Counted from the stretch's first letter, positions 8,454 through 17,799 are shown. The stretch is 64,000 nt of DNA from Metabacillus sp. KUDC1714 (GCF_014217835.1 NZ_CP055263.1:1903501-1967500), one strand, 5' to 3'. The notes: generated from the sequence alone by a model not told the origin. Program-made: numbers and translations.

Positions 8454-8590
8454 CTAGTGATCTAGCCTTTTAAAATAATTATAAATCTTTTCTAGTTTTT
8501 TCATTTGATTTCCATTTGGATTTTCCATATTCCCAAATTCAAAGAACTTCACTTTCTTGATTCCCACAAAATTAATAATGCTTTTTTCAT
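8454..8590 (-). pseudogene. Relic of a flavodoxin-like / NADPH-dependent FMN reductase gene
   Basis: On the minus strand a start-like segment at 8590 reads MKKALLIL…, as in small FMN reductases. About 20 bases on, a different frame continues as VGIKKVKFFEFGNMENPNG and then KKLEKIYNYFKRLDH before a TAG at 8454. The C-terminal part looks like real coding sequence with plausible codon use. The two pieces are joined out of frame, consistent with an internal deletion that removed most of the gene. The family assignment is tentative; the presence of a decayed gene is more secure. Confidence 0.4.
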
Positions 8591-8611
8591 TAGAACTTTA
8601 TGTACTATCAA

Positions 8612-8676
8612 GAGCTTCATCGATTGATAGTTAATTTACTCCAATTATCTCTAATCGATGAGGCTCAATATTTTTT
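8612..8676 (+). terminator. Terminator-like inverted repeat in gap
   Basis: Arms GAGCTTCATCGATT (8612–8625) and AATCGATGAGGCTC (8653–8666) pair over 14 bp with one mismatch, and TTTTTT follows on the plus strand. No plus-strand gene ends just before it, so it may be left over from a deleted gene next to the FMN-reductase relic. Confidence 0.5.
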
Positions 8677-8764
8677 CAAGAATCTTATTTAAAAGTATTA
8701 TATCGTACTGTATATAATTGTATTAGGGATTGAAAAGACCTTCCACCTTATGGTATTATTTATT

Positions 8765-8780
8765 TTGTAATCGGTTTCAT
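8765..8780 (+). promoter_or_regulatory. Candidate cre site upstream of the GH30 gene
   Basis: TTGTAATCGGTTTCAT matches the CcpA consensus WTGNAARCGNWWWCAW except at one position. It is about 450 bases upstream of the coding start, which is far for direct control unless the leader is long. Confidence 0.4.
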
Positions 8781-9007
8781 TTCAACTTATACAATCTCCC
8801 TATTAGGATGTATATGTGAAAGGAAATTCACTTTTTAACTTCTAGTTTGCTATGAAAATAGTATAGATACGTCTATTAAAAGATAGAAACTTTAAGAACC
8901 CCTACTTCGCTATGTCGACTATCTATTACTTGGTCATAGGCATACCTATTACTTCAAGTTTTTTTACCTCTTAGTTATATCATACCTTTTAGTTTTTGAG
9001 ATCTAAA

Positions 9008-9023
9008 ATGAAACGGGTTTCAT
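9008..9023. promoter_or_regulatory. LacI-type operator-like palindrome upstream of the GH30 gene
   Basis: ATGAAACGGGTTTCAT has perfect 7-bp arms around a GG centre. It fits cre at all but the two central positions and could also be the operator of another LacI-family regulator. It lies about 205 bases before the coding start. Confidence 0.4.
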
Positions 9024-9227
9024 TTTATTTCCTTTTCTTGAAGAAAATTATATCCATTCCTTAAAAAGATAAGTAGATTCGTTTATATACTTTTTTATAC
9101 TGTCTTCATCTATAAAAACAAGTTAACTATATTACCGTTCGCTAAAGGAGGTGGTAAATAAAAATCACTCAAATTACTTTAGGTCGACTAGTTTTAAGTT
9201 AAAAAGAGTAGTTGAAAGGAGAAAATA

Positions 9228-10835
9228 ATGACAAAAAATAAAAAATTAAAATTTCCATTGGCTTTATCACTAAGTTTTTTATTACTTGGCTCAACGGTTA
9301 GTAACGCAAAAGAAAACAATTTAGCAGTTCCTAATAGCAATATCGCTCAAGAAATTGATATAAATGTAGAAAAGAAATATCAGGAAATTGATGGATTCGG
9401 CGCTTCTGGTGCTTGGGCTTTAGATCCAATTGGTTCCGAATGGTCAGAAGAAAACAAAAACAAAGTTGCCGATTTACTATTCTCACAAGATAAAGGAATT
9501 GGTTTATCGCTATGGCGTTTTAATATTGGCGCAGGTAGTGAATTGACAGATAAAGAAATTATTACAGATCGCTTTAGGAGAACAGAAAGTTTTAAAACAG
9601 CAGAACAGGAACCTTATGATTGGGATAAACAAGCTGGTCAGCAATGGTTTCTCCAAGCGGCAAAAGAACGAGGTGTTGAAGAATTTATTGCATTTGTGAA
9701 TAGTCCGCCTGTATGGATGACAAAGAATGGACATGGGCAACCTGACCCTAGTGTAGGTAGCACAAATTTAAAAGAAGAAAATATTGATGAATATGCAAAA
9801 TTTTTAGCTGATGTATTAGAACATTTTGAACAAGAACAATTGCCGTTTAACTATATAAGTCCGATTAATGAGCCTACATGGGATTGGAACTATGCTGGGC
9901 AAGAAGGAAATCGTTACAATATAGAGGATATGAAGCAAGTAATAAGAGCATTAAATAATGAACTAAAAAACCGAGACATTGAAACTGAAATTGACGCACC
10001 AGAAGCTGTAGAATATACATCATTACTTGATGACGATATATACTCTGAATTTACAGGTAGCGATAGCCAATATAGTAGTGGAAATGCTAGCGGTACATAT
10101 CCAGGGAAGTACCGAGAATATATTAAAGAATTCTTAGGGGACCCCGAAATCAGTGAGATGATTGGAAACAAAATTAGTGCACATGCATATTGGTCTGATT
10201 ACTTTTCAGGAGAGGATCGACTAATTCCGTTAAGAAAATCCGTACGGGAAAATATAGATCGATATAATACTAATGCAAAGATTTGGATGTCAGAGTACTG
10301 CATTTTGGGAGGTCATGGACATGGTCGAGACCTATCGATACAAACTGCACTCGATGTTGCTCGAGTCATTCATTATGACATGGTGGAAACACAAGCCTCA
10401 GCATGGCAATGGTGGCTATCTGTATCACCATATGATTACAAGGATGGTTTGATCTATACGGATTACTTAAATCCAGGGGATGAAGAAACAATCATCGAAT
10501 CTAAGTTACTATGGGCGTTAGGTAATTACAGTCGGTTTGTTAGACCAGGGGCATATAGAGTCGACTTACAAGGAGCTAACGATAAGGATGGCCTAATGGG
10601 TTCAGCGTATTATCACGAGGAAGATACTCAGCTCTCTATTGTACTTGTAAATAACAGTAATGAAACAAAACCGGTGAATGTTAATGTAGATGATCTACCA
10701 GGAAATAAAGGAGCTATACAATTCAAACCATATGTGACTTCTGAAAACTATGACCTAGAACAGCTAAACTTGTTCCCTGCCAATAAAACATTTAATGTAC
10801 CACCTAGATCTATCGTCACATTAGTAGCTCAATAA
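9228..10835 (+). CDS. Secreted GH30-family glycoside hydrolase, possibly endo-β-1,6-galactanase-like
   Basis: A 535-residue secreted enzyme. The signal peptide has a basic KNKKLK start and a hydrophobic core, and is probably cleaved after SNA near residue 28. The catalytic barrel opens with EIDGFGASGAWALD. The acid/base is Glu215 in PINEP and the nucleophile is Glu356 in IWMSEYC, both in clan-A positions. A β-sandwich closes the protein (about 435–535). The sequence differs from B. subtilis XynC glucuronoxylanase and looks closer to GH30 members acting on β-1,6-galactan of arabinogalactan; this subfamily call is from memory. It is monocistronic, with its own ribosome site (GAAAGGAG) and terminator. 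The long, signal-rich leader and lack of related neighbours suggest acquisition as a single gene. Confidence 0.8.
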   Translation: MTKNKKLKFPLALSLSFLLLGSTVSNAKENNLAVPNSNIAQEIDINVEKKYQEIDGFGASGAWALDPIGSEWSEENKNKVADLLFSQDKGIGLSLWRFNIGAGSELTDKEIITDRFRRTESFKTAEQEPYDWDKQAGQQWFLQAAKERGVEEFIAFVNSPPVWMTKNGHGQPDPSVGSTNLKEENIDEYAKFLADVLEHFEQEQLPFNYISPINEPTWDWNYAGQEGNRYNIEDMKQVIRALNNELKNRDIETEIDAPEAVEYTSLLDDDIYSEFTGSDSQYSSGNASGTYPGKYREYIKEFLGDPEISEMIGNKISAHAYWSDYFSGEDRLIPLRKSVRENIDRYNTNAKIWMSEYCILGGHGHGRDLSIQTALDVARVIHYDMVETQASAWQWWLSVSPYDYKDGLIYTDYLNPGDEETIIESKLLWALGNYSRFVRPGAYRVDLQGANDKDGLMGSAYYHEEDTQLSIVLVNNSNETKPVNVNVDDLPGNKGAIQFKPYVTSENYDLEQLNLFPANKTFNVPPRSIVTLVAQ

Positions 10836-10873
10836 TATAAATAGGTCAGATTAAAAAATTTCACAATATAATG

Positions 10874-10926
10874 GAGAATGCCGGTTAAGAATTAGATAAA
10901 TCCGGCATTCTCTTTATTATTTTCTT
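10874..10926 (+). terminator. Intrinsic terminator of the GH30 gene
   Basis: An 11-bp stem (GAGAATGCCGG/CCGGCATTCTC, after one leading G) with a longer AT-rich loop is followed by TTTATTATTTTC. The remainder of the gap up to 11048 shows nothing else. Confidence 0.8.
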
Positions 10927-11048
10927 TAATGGCTTGTTCAAATACAATTAATATATTTTCTAAAGATTGTTCCTTAGTATAGATGTATATTGAACCCCTT
11001 GAAAAATGTCTATTGTCCAGTAGTTTTATTGATTTTCATATACTAATT

Positions 11049-12002
11049 TTAATCCTCAGAAGGTCTCCATTTTTTTGAAATCTCTTCAATATGATGAGGT
11101 GCTGTTCTACAACATCCTCCAATTATACGCGCCCCTGCATGGTACCATTCTTTAGATTCATATTCGAGTCCGTTACATGATTCTTGACCATGCCATGTTT
11201 TAGTTTCTGGATTATAGGTTTCACCAGAGTTCGGATAAACAATAATCGGTTTTTTGGTATTAGCACTTAACACGTTGATGGATTCTGTGACAAATGATAC
11301 TGGTACACAATTGATACCAATTGCAACAATTTGCTTACTGTCCTCAAACACTCTCGAACACTCCTCGAGCAATGTACCGTCACTTATCGCTTTCTCATTT
11401 TTCAAAGAAAAAGTTAGCCAAGCATATGTTTCTGGAAATTCCTTTAATAATGAATCTAATACTTTTGCTTCTTGCAGGGAAGGAATCGTTTCAAATGCTA
11501 ATAGATCAGCACCTGCATCAATCAACGCTGACATTCTTGAACGATGAAATTCTGCTAATGTTTCATCTGTAACACCATAATTTCCTACATACTCTGAACC
11601 ATCTGCAAGGTAAGCCCCATAAGGACCAATGGATGCAGCAACCAATGGCTTTGGTCTAATCGTTTGCATCTCTTCCTTCCAAAAATCATCTCTTGCTCTT
11701 CTTGCAAGTAATACCGTTTTCTTAATTAACTCCAAAGCTTCTTTTTCTTGGATACCACGCATGGAAAAACCATCGATAGTAGCTTGGTAGCTTGCAGTTA
11801 TCGCACAGTCTGCTCCAGCACGAAAATAGTCTGAATGAACCTGATAAATCAATTCTGGATTTTCAAGTAAAACACGTGCAGACCAAAGGGGATCGTCCAA
11901 TTCACACCCATGCTGCTCAAGCTCTGTAGCTAGAGCACCGTCCAGAATCATGATTGAATGATCGCGTAAAATAGCGTTAATTGGGTTGATTTTGTTCGAC
12001 AT
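11049..12002 (-). CDS. mmuM: Homocysteine S-methyltransferase (S-methylmethionine-dependent)
   Basis: It transfers a methyl group from S-methylmethionine to homocysteine, giving two methionines. The N-terminus has [11 protein letters not shown], and the zinc-binding cysteines are in GINCVP (about residue 230) and GGCCRT (about 297–302). Its 317-aa length matches the family. Its start overlaps the end of the permease gene by 26 bases, and AAAGGAGAG precedes the ATG. Together with the permease it forms an S-methylmethionine salvage operon equivalent to B. subtilis ybgFG. A SAM riboswitch precedes the operon, so it should be expressed when SAM is low. Confidence 0.95.
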   Translation of the reverse strand: MSNKINPINAILRDHSIMILDGALATELEQHGCELDDPLWSARVLLENPELIYQVHSDYFRAGADCAITASYQATIDGFSMRGIQEKEALELIKKTVLLARRARDDFWKEEMQTIRPKPLVAASIGPYGAYLADGSEYVGNYGVTDETLAEFHRSRMSALIDAGADLLAFETIPSLQEAKVLDSLLKEFPETYAWLTFSLKNEKAISDGTLLEECSRVFEDSKQIVAIGINCVPVSFVTESINVLSANTKKPIIVYPNSGETYNPETKTWHGQESCNGLEYESKEWYHAGARIIGGCCRTAPHHIEEISKKWRPSED

Positions 12003-13386
12003 ATTCTACTCTCCTTTTCTTTAAAATTTGTGTTATATAATAACTTCCATAGCAAAACAAAATAAATGGAATGCAACAATACAGCGCAATGCGTTGTGTA
12101 GGATCAAATGCAATTCCAATACATGAAGCAAGGCAAAGTATAAACGAAACGATTGGTACTAGAGGATATAATGGTGCACGATAGACCAAGTCCTTTTCTG
12201 AATTTCCTTCTTTTATAAATTGTTTGCGAAATAGAAACTGTGAAGCACTAATACTCATCCAAACTGCAACCACGGCTAGCCCCGAAATGGATACAAGCAC
12301 TATGTATACAGTATCTGGTGCAATAATACTTGATAACAAAGCTAAACCACCGCCTAACATGCTGAAAATGATTGCATATATAGGCACACCTCGTTTTGTC
12401 AATTTTGCAAAAATTGGTGATATAGTCTTCTTATCTGCAAGTGACCAAAGCATTCTAGAAGATGCATATAGACCTGAGTTTGCAGCAGATAAAATAGCTG
12501 TTAAAATAACAAAGTTCATAATATCCGCTGCATATGGCACACCAATTCGTTCAAGAACTGCAACAAAGGGGCTCTCTAATACTCCTGCATCCGAGATAGG
12601 CAATAACGCAGATAATACAACGATAGTTCCTACAAAAAAGATCACCAATCTCCATAATGTTGTACGAATTGCCTTTGGAATCGTTTTTTCTGGATCTGAA
12701 GTTTCTCCTGCTGCAATTCCTATTAATTCAGTTCCCGAGAATGCAAAATTCACTGCAAGCATCGTCATTATAATTACAAAAGCACCATTAGGAAATAAAC
12801 CTGCACTCACAAAATTGGTAAAGAATGGTGCTGGTTGCGAATTAGTCATTGGAATAAAACCTACCATTGCTGCTACTCCTAAAATAATAAAGATCACAAT
12901 TGCTATTACCTTTATAGATGCAAACCAGAATTCGGATTCAGCGAAAAGCTTAACAGTCAGAGCATTCAATACAAAGATCACAATTGCGAATAGAACACTC
13001 CATATCCAAACATTGATTGATGGAAACCATCGCTGCATTAGCAATCCTGCAGCCGTAAATTCCGAACCTAATGCAACAGTCCAGGTTAGCCAATATAACC
13101 AAGCTACTGTATACCCTGTCCCTGGACCAATGTATTTGGTTGCATAGCTATGAAACGCACCTGTCTCAGGCATATGTACTGAAAGTTCACCTAAACAAAG
13201 CATGACTAGATAAACCACTAATGCTCCAATTAAATATGAGAGAATTGTGCCGATTGGACCAGCCTGTTGAATCGTATAACCAGAACTTAAGAATAATCCA
13301 GTTCCAATCACTCCACCAAGCGATAGCATTACTAAATGTCGTGCTTGCATTTTTCTTTGAAATTCTTGTTTACTTTCGTTCTCCAT
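11977..13386 (-). CDS. mmuP: S-methylmethionine permease (APC-family amino-acid permease)
   Basis: A 469-residue amino-acid permease with 12 predicted membrane segments. The first helix has the APC signature [18 protein letters not shown], and a Glu-containing [11 protein letters not shown] segment is near residue 220. The generic fold covers many substrates. The overlapping mmuM gene and the upstream SAM riboswitch make S-methylmethionine the likely cargo. AAAGGAGAG lies directly upstream of the ATG. Confidence 0.9.
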   Translation of the reverse strand: MENESKQEFQRKMQARHLVMLSLGGVIGTGLFLSSGYTIQQAGPIGTILSYLIGALVVYLVMLCLGELSVHMPETGAFHSYATKYIGPGTGYTVAWLYWLTWTVALGSEFTAAGLLMQRWFPSINVWIWSVLFAIVIFVLNALTVKLFAESEFWFASIKVIAIVIFIILGVAAMVGFIPMTNSQPAPFFTNFVSAGLFPNGAFVIIMTMLAVNFAFSGTELIGIAAGETSDPEKTIPKAIRTTLWRLVIFFVGTIVVLSALLPISDAGVLESPFVAVLERIGVPYAADIMNFVILTAILSAANSGLYASSRMLWSLADKKTISPIFAKLTKRGVPIYAIIFSMLGGGLALLSSIIAPDTVYIVLVSISGLAVVAVWMSISASQFLFRKQFIKEGNSEKDLVYRAPLYPLVPIVSFILCLASCIGIAFDPTQRIALYCCIPFILFCYGSYYITQILKKRRVEYVEQNQPN

Positions 13387-13424
13387 TCATACTCTCCTTT
13401 ATCTTACATCCAGAAAAAATCAAA

Positions 13425-13450
13425 AAAGCACTCTGAAAATAGAGTGCTTT
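13425..13450 (-). terminator. Riboswitch-controlled terminator before mmuP
   Basis: A perfect 10-bp stem AAAGCACTCT/AGAGTGCTTT with a 6-base loop, followed on the minus strand by TTTTTTGA. It lies between the SAM aptamer and mmuP, the expected place for the expression platform. Confidence 0.9.
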
Positions 13451-13473
13451 ACTGACAAATAAAAACTTAGGCT

Positions 13474-13576
13474 CTTATCTATCAAGGATTCATCACCCGC
13501 TGGAGTTAGCACAGTGTCTTAGTAGACCTGTTGCTGAGGTTTCATAGGGCCAGTCCCTCCACCTCTCTGGATAAGA
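13474..13576 (-). promoter_or_regulatory. SAM-I riboswitch (S-box) aptamer controlling mmuPM
   Basis: Read on the minus strand, the region opens with CTTATCCAGAGAGGTGGAGG, then GACTGGCCC, ATGAAACCTCAGCAAC, and closes with TTGATAGATAAG, which pairs with the start to form P1. These are the conserved S-box blocks in the right order. Binding of S-adenosylmethionine should favour the downstream terminator and switch off S-methylmethionine uptake. Confidence 0.95.
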
Positions 13577-14071
13577 AATAATTTTTTTAACCTTATCAAC
13601 CTATGAAAAAATTGTCAATACACTTCTGTATAGTTAGAGAATTTCGAATATTTATAATAATCACAGCTGGCAAAGTAAAAAAATATAATTGAAGAATAGA
13701 TCATTAAATCATTTCATTTTAAATTGGGATTAAACAGAGGGTAACTAATGAAGATTCAAACGATCTTTCGTAAAAAAGGACGACCCAACTTGCTACACAA
13801 CGCATATATCTAACCTTGAATCAATGGAAGGTGTCGGTTGGATCTTTGTATCGATATCTCCACTCCGCCTACCTTGTTTTCACATTGAATTTTTGATCAT
13901 TTATTCTTTGCTATATTATGAAACAGATTTCATAAATTCTAGATAAGTTATGTTAAAAACCTATTTACTTTCATTAATAAAGCCAATTTCCATGTCACTC
14001 CCCAAACCGCATTTACTTATACTTATGGTACGGTTCATCCTAACGATTCTAAATGAAGTACTTTAAAGCTC
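13577..14071. other. Intergenic region upstream of mmuP leader and downstream of ogt
   Basis: It should contain the mmuPM promoter near 13580–13640. The rest is AT-rich. A 21-codon plus-strand frame (13748–13813) with a weak ribosome site is too short to support. No RNA gene or repeat was recognised. Confidence 0.5.
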
Positions 14072-14551
14072 TTAAATGTTATGAGCTTTCTCATGTTGAA
14101 GCAGCCATTCCTTCCTCCATAGACCTCCTGCATAACCGGTTAATTTCCCATTTGAACCGATTATTCTGTGACAAGGGATCACAATGCTTAACCTGTTTTT
14201 CCCATTTGCACTCCCTACTGCTCTTATCGCCTTTTTATTTTCAATGGAAACAGCTATATCCTTATAAGATCCCGTTTTAGCGTAAGGTATTTTTGTTAAA
14301 GCATTCCATACTGTTTTTTGAAAGTCAGTCCCTTCAAATTGATATGGGAATGTAAATTCTTGGCGATGGCCCTTAAAGTATTCGTCAAGTTGGTTGTAGC
14401 ATTCTGTTAAAACTGGAAGTGTTTCAGCTTGTAATAAATTCTCTTTTTTATTCCCTTCAGAAAACAGTATAGAACTGATGGCTTCATGAGTACTGATTAT
14501 TTCTATCACGCCAATCGGTGATTCATAGTCTAATTTATATATTTTTGTCAT
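14072..14551 (-). CDS. ogt: Methylated-DNA–protein-cysteine S-methyltransferase (O6-alkylguanine repair)
   Basis: This suicide repair protein moves the methyl group from O6-methylguanine to its own cysteine. The active site IPCHRIIGSNG is at about residues 126–136, and the DNA-binding wing GYAGGLWRKEWLL follows. I place the start at ATG 14551 (159 aa), preceded by GGAGGTCC. The frame extends 20 codons further upstream, but that part overlaps alkA and has no ribosome site. The start lies within the last 17 bases of alkA, so it is translationally linked to the adaA–alkA operon. Confidence 0.95.
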   Translation of the reverse strand: MTKIYKLDYESPIGVIEIISTHEAISSILFSEGNKKENLLQAETLPVLTECYNQLDEYFKGHRQEFTFPYQFEGTDFQKTVWNALTKIPYAKTGSYKDIAVSIENKKAIRAVGSANGKNRLSIVIPCHRIIGSNGKLTGYAGGLWRKEWLLQHEKAHNI

Positions 14552-15452
14552 ATAAGGACCTCCATAGATAAAAGGTAGCATACGCCTGCCAACCTTCCCA
14601 ATTTGCTGCATATTCCTCTATTTCTTCTATAGTCGGTTTCTCCTTAAGACTTAATAGATTCTTTAAGGCATTATGAAGACCTACATCCGCAATTGGAAAG
14701 GAGGAGGTTTGGTGTAAGCATTTCATCATCACATAATCTGCCGTCCATGCTCCGATACCTCTTATCAAGATTAATGATTTTTGTATTTGATGATAATCTT
14801 GTTTCTGAAGCAATAATTTTTTTGTTAATTTGCCACTTTTCATTTCTTTAGCAATGCCAATGATATATTCAGCCTTCCTAGTAGTAAATTGAAGTTTCCT
14901 TAAATCATCTATATCTAAGGATGCAATTTTTTCAAATGATGGGAATAACCAAAACCTTTGTCCTTCGAAAATTATAAATTCGCCAAATTGTTCAACAAAC
15001 CGTTGCTTTAATGTGTAAGCAAATGGTAAATTAATTTGCTGTCCCATTATTGCCCATACTAGCGCTTCAAATAAATCTGGAATGCACATAATCCTTAAGC
15101 CAAAATATTTATGCGCAAGTTTCTTTAAAATTTTATCCTTACTAGCCATTTGATAAAATATTTCTAAATCATGAGCCAAATCAAACCATTCCCAAATATA
15201 CTCTCCCACTTTTTTACGATGGAGAATAGATGGAGTCCTGATTGGAAATTCAACATTTATGCAATTATTGATATATTCTATTTTACATAAAATCAAAGAG
15301 TCTTTAATTTTTATTAGTTTATATACAGCTCCCTCTTTAATTTGATGAAGCACTTCCTGATTAGACCTTCCTAATAAAATTAAACACTCTTCAAAATTAA
15401 ATTCCTCAGGAGGATAAATCTCCAAATAAGATTCATGATCAATCCAATTCAT
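14535..15452 (-). CDS. alkA: DNA-3-methyladenine glycosylase II (AlkA family)
   Basis: It removes alkylated bases from DNA. The 305-aa protein has an N-terminal AlkA-type domain (about 1–105). The HhH-GPD domain has the hairpin LIRGIGAWTADYV near residue 232 and the catalytic Asp in ADVGLHNAL near residue 255. It overlaps adaA upstream by 14 bases and ogt downstream by 17. Together these form a compact adaptive-response operon like B. subtilis alkA–adaA–adaB but in a different order. Confidence 0.92.
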   Translation of the reverse strand: MNWIDHESYLEIYPPEEFNFEECLILLGRSNQEVLHQIKEGAVYKLIKIKDSLILCKIEYINNCINVEFPIRTPSILHRKKVGEYIWEWFDLAHDLEIFYQMASKDKILKKLAHKYFGLRIMCIPDLFEALVWAIMGQQINLPFAYTLKQRFVEQFGEFIIFEGQRFWLFPSFEKIASLDIDDLRKLQFTTRKAEYIIGIAKEMKSGKLTKKLLLQKQDYHQIQKSLILIRGIGAWTADYVMMKCLHQTSSFPIADVGLHNALKNLLSLKEKPTIEEIEEYAANWEGWQAYATFYLWRSLYDKNI

Positions 15453-16011
15453 TTAGGAATTCCTTTCGATATTCACTAGGTGAACAGTTTTTTAAGCTTC
15501 GAAACACTTTATAAAAGTTGGAAGGACTCTGGAATCCTACCTCATAACAAATCTCTAAGTTTGTCATAGCTGTGCATTTAAGAAGATGGGCTGCTTTATC
15601 GATGCGTATTTTTTCTAAATAAGTACGCGGAGTCTCAGAGGTTTCTTGTTTAAATAAGCGTTCCAAATAAAAGGGACTTAAGCCTACTTGATCCGCTATG
15701 TCTTTTAGCATCAAATTTTGTTTATAATGGTTGACTAGGAAGGTAATGATCCTTCTGACAATCTCAATATGCGGGGATTGTTCAACTTCTGGCTGACATC
15801 TTTTGCAAGGACGAAAACCAGCTTCTTCAACTCCATTGATATCATGGTAGAATTCTACATTTACTTTTTTTGGCTTCCTTGATCTGCATGAAGGACGGCA
15901 ATATATTTTAGTTGTTTTTACTGCCGTAAAAAATAGACCATCGTATTTACGATCACAAGCGATGATTTTGTCCCACATCTCTTCAAATGAAAGATTGATA
16001 TTAATCACCAT
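15439..16011 (-). CDS. adaA: AdaA-type methylphosphotriester methyltransferase / transcriptional activator
   Basis: It senses alkylation by accepting methyl groups from DNA phosphotriesters, then activates the operon. The 190-aa protein has the zinc domain with the cysteine pairs YCRPSC and PCKRC (about 36–75). An AraC-type double helix-turn-helix follows (about 90–185), ending in the GFQSPSNFYKVFR signature. It lacks the O6-methylguanine transferase domain of E. coli Ada, and that activity is encoded by the downstream ogt. GAAAGGATAG precedes the ATG. As first gene it probably regulates its own operon. Confidence 0.93.
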   Translation of the reverse strand: MVININLSFEEMWDKIIACDRKYDGLFFTAVKTTKIYCRPSCRSRKPKKVNVEFYHDINGVEEAGFRPCKRCQPEVEQSPHIEIVRRIITFLVNHYKQNLMLKDIADQVGLSPFYLERLFKQETSETPRTYLEKIRIDKAAHLLKCTAMTNLEICYEVGFQSPSNFYKVFRSLKNCSPSEYRKEFLNELD

Positions 16012-16075
16012 GTCATTCCACTATCCTTTCTGCACTTGTACTAGTTCTCATACAAATGGGAAGTATCCATAAACT

Positions 16076-16810
16076 CTAGTAATTCACCAGCACTTTTTCT
16101 AAATAAGCAATCACTTTATCAGATAGGGCATTTCCAAAACTAAATCGTCTCACACCTAATTCTTTAAGCTTATTACAATTTGTTAGTCCAGGTAAAGATA
16201 ATACATTCAGTGGAGCACTAATATTCATTGTGATTTTGTTAATCTCATCCTCTTCTATTAATCCAGGAATAAAAATCCCACTAGCACCACTTTCAACGTA
16301 CGCCTTTGCTCGTTCAATTGTTTCCAAAAGAGGATTTTGCCTTTGAAAGTAAGTATCAGTTCTTGCGTTAATATAAAAATTTCTATAACCATTATTTTCT
16401 AACGCTGCTCTTATATTACTTAAAAGGTCACAATGCTTAGATATCTCTTTTAACCCTTTTGGTTTTTTGAGTGAATCCTCAATATTGATGCCAGCTACCC
16501 CAGCATCTGCCGTCTTTAACACATTATCAACAATTGTTTGCATATCTTCCCCCTACCTTGCTTCAATATCAGCAGAAACTGGAATTTTCACATTATCTGC
16601 TATGGTTTTAATGATTCCCAAATGTCTATCAAAATCAATCATTTCTCCATCTGCAAATCCTAGTGAGTTAGCGATACCCCAACTTGTCGTACCAATTGCT
16701 TTGAATCCTGCTTTTTGAAGCATTAAGGCTGAAAGTAAATCCCAGGTGTTGCCTAGAAATAATATATCCTTTGAAAAGTGCATCTCATTGAATTCCTGAA
16801 TCTTGTTCAC
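16076..16810 (-). pseudogene. Isocitrate lyase/PEP-mutase family gene interrupted by one in-frame TAG
   Basis: Two frames, 16553–16810 (GTG start, good AGGAGG site) and 16076–16543, lie in the same reading frame and are separated only by TAG at 16553–16555. The product reads through as …VSADIEAR-stop-GED-MQTIVDNVLKTADAG…. In intact relatives this loop is EAGYG, so the stop most simply replaces a Tyr codon (TAT or TAC to TAG). Without it the protein would be about 244 aa with all the usual family blocks: GTTSWG, SADIEA, GINIED, NARTD. These enzymes cleave or rearrange C–C or C–P bonds of oxaloacetate-like acids. The rest of the gene is undamaged, suggesting a recent mutation, a sequencing error or readthrough. 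Confidence 0.85.
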
Positions 16811-16901
16811 TTTATTTCCTCCTAATGTTTATTGGACTCATTTTAACAAGTAATTGATCTCCATTTCGTCCTCATTCTTGCTCATATGGTCTGTTTTAAA
16901 A

Positions 16902-16933
16902 ACAAAAAAAGTGAAGCTATATTCTGCTTCACT
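16902..16933 (-). terminator. Intrinsic terminator of the MBL-fold hydrolase gene
   Basis: An 8-bp stem AGTGAAGC/GCTTCACT is followed on the minus strand by a run of seven T. It is 90 bases after the stop of the 17023–17799 gene. Confidence 0.85.
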
Positions 16934-17022
16934 TCTAAAGTCTATGTTCTCTATACTTGTGATAAGGTCACTGTATCGTTTTAAACCTGCAGTAAAAAAG
17001 GAACATTAAATATCATATTTTA

Positions 17023-17799
17023 CTAGAATGTCACTTCTTCCCCATACCCAATAATGACAACCTCAGTTTTTTGTTGGTTTGATAAATAATCTTTGAGTTC
17101 ATGATCTTTTCCAATCATATTTCCCACAACTGGAAATGCCTGTAATAATCCATTTAAAGATTCTAGTGATACTGCTGTGTTTTCACTAGGAAATGTATGA
17201 CTTGGGATTACAAATTTAACATCTAATAAGTGTTCCACTGCATAAGCTGCTTCTTTTGGGCCCATTGTAAATTGACCTGAAGAAGAAAGAATCGCAATAG
17301 ATGGTTGATATAAATCTTGAATTAGTTTCATATCCGTCATAATCATTGTATCGCCAGAATGATACAACGTATGATCATCCTCAAAATCTAATATATACCC
17401 TGCTGATTCTCCGGCATAAATGGGGCTTCCTTCTAATTCACCATAGCTAGATGAGTGACGAGCAGGTACCATAGTAGCTTTTATGTCACCGAAATTTAAA
17501 GATCCACCAAAATTTATAGGATAAACATTTTCAAAACCCTTTTGACCTAAAATCAGTGCTAATTCATATTGTGCTAATACTAAACAACTCGAGTTAGCTT
17601 TTCTTAATTTTTCAAGTCCGCTTGTATGATCAAAGTGTCCATGTGTTAATAACACTCCATTAATCTTGGACAAAAATTCTTCTGTTTGATACTCACTTGG
17701 ACAACCTGGGTTCATATCAAAAAATGGGTCGACTAAATACCGATTTCCCTTTTTAGTTGTAAATACATACATCGCATGACCTAAACGTAATATTTTCAT
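17023..17799 (-). CDS. Metallo-β-lactamase-fold metal-dependent hydrolase
   Basis: A 258-residue cytosolic protein with the zinc motif THGHFDHTSG near residue 52–61. Further metal ligands are ARHSSS near 113 and YHSGDT near 145, and a C-terminal PSHTFPSEN near 199. It resembles the UPF0173 (YtkL-like) group of MBL proteins, whose substrates are mostly unknown. The ribosome site is weak. The gene is alone between two terminator structures, with no functional partner visible. Confidence 0.85.
   Translation of the reverse strand: MKILRLGHAMYVFTTKKGNRYLVDPFFDMNPGCPSEYQTEEFLSKINGVLLTHGHFDHTSGLEKLRKANSSCLVLAQYELALILGQKGFENVYPINFGGSLNFGDIKATMVPARHSSSYGELEGSPIYAGESAGYILDFEDDHTLYHSGDTMIMTDMKLIQDLYQPSIAILSSSGQFTMGPKEAAYAVEHLLDVKFVIPSHTFPSENTAVSLESLNGLLQAFPVVGNMIGKDHELKDYLSNQQKTEVVIIGYGEEVTF

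Larger units (their letters stand above)
8677..9227. other. Long AT-rich leader region upstream of the GH30 gene
   Basis: No gene is recognisable in these 550 bases. They hold two cre/LacI-type dyads (8765–8780 and 9008–9023). Near 9146 there is an isolated strong Shine–Dalgarno sequence (AAAGGAGGTGG) with no start codon at usable distance. The true GH30 ribosome site, GAAAGGAG, is further on near 9217. Confidence 0.5.

Noticed and set aside
12224..13147. 307-codon plus-strand frame opposite mmuP
   Set aside because: Shadow of the membrane-protein gene; no ribosome site.
13748..13813. 21-codon plus-strand frame upstream of the mmuP leader
   Set aside because: Too short and weakly supported; no recognisable family.
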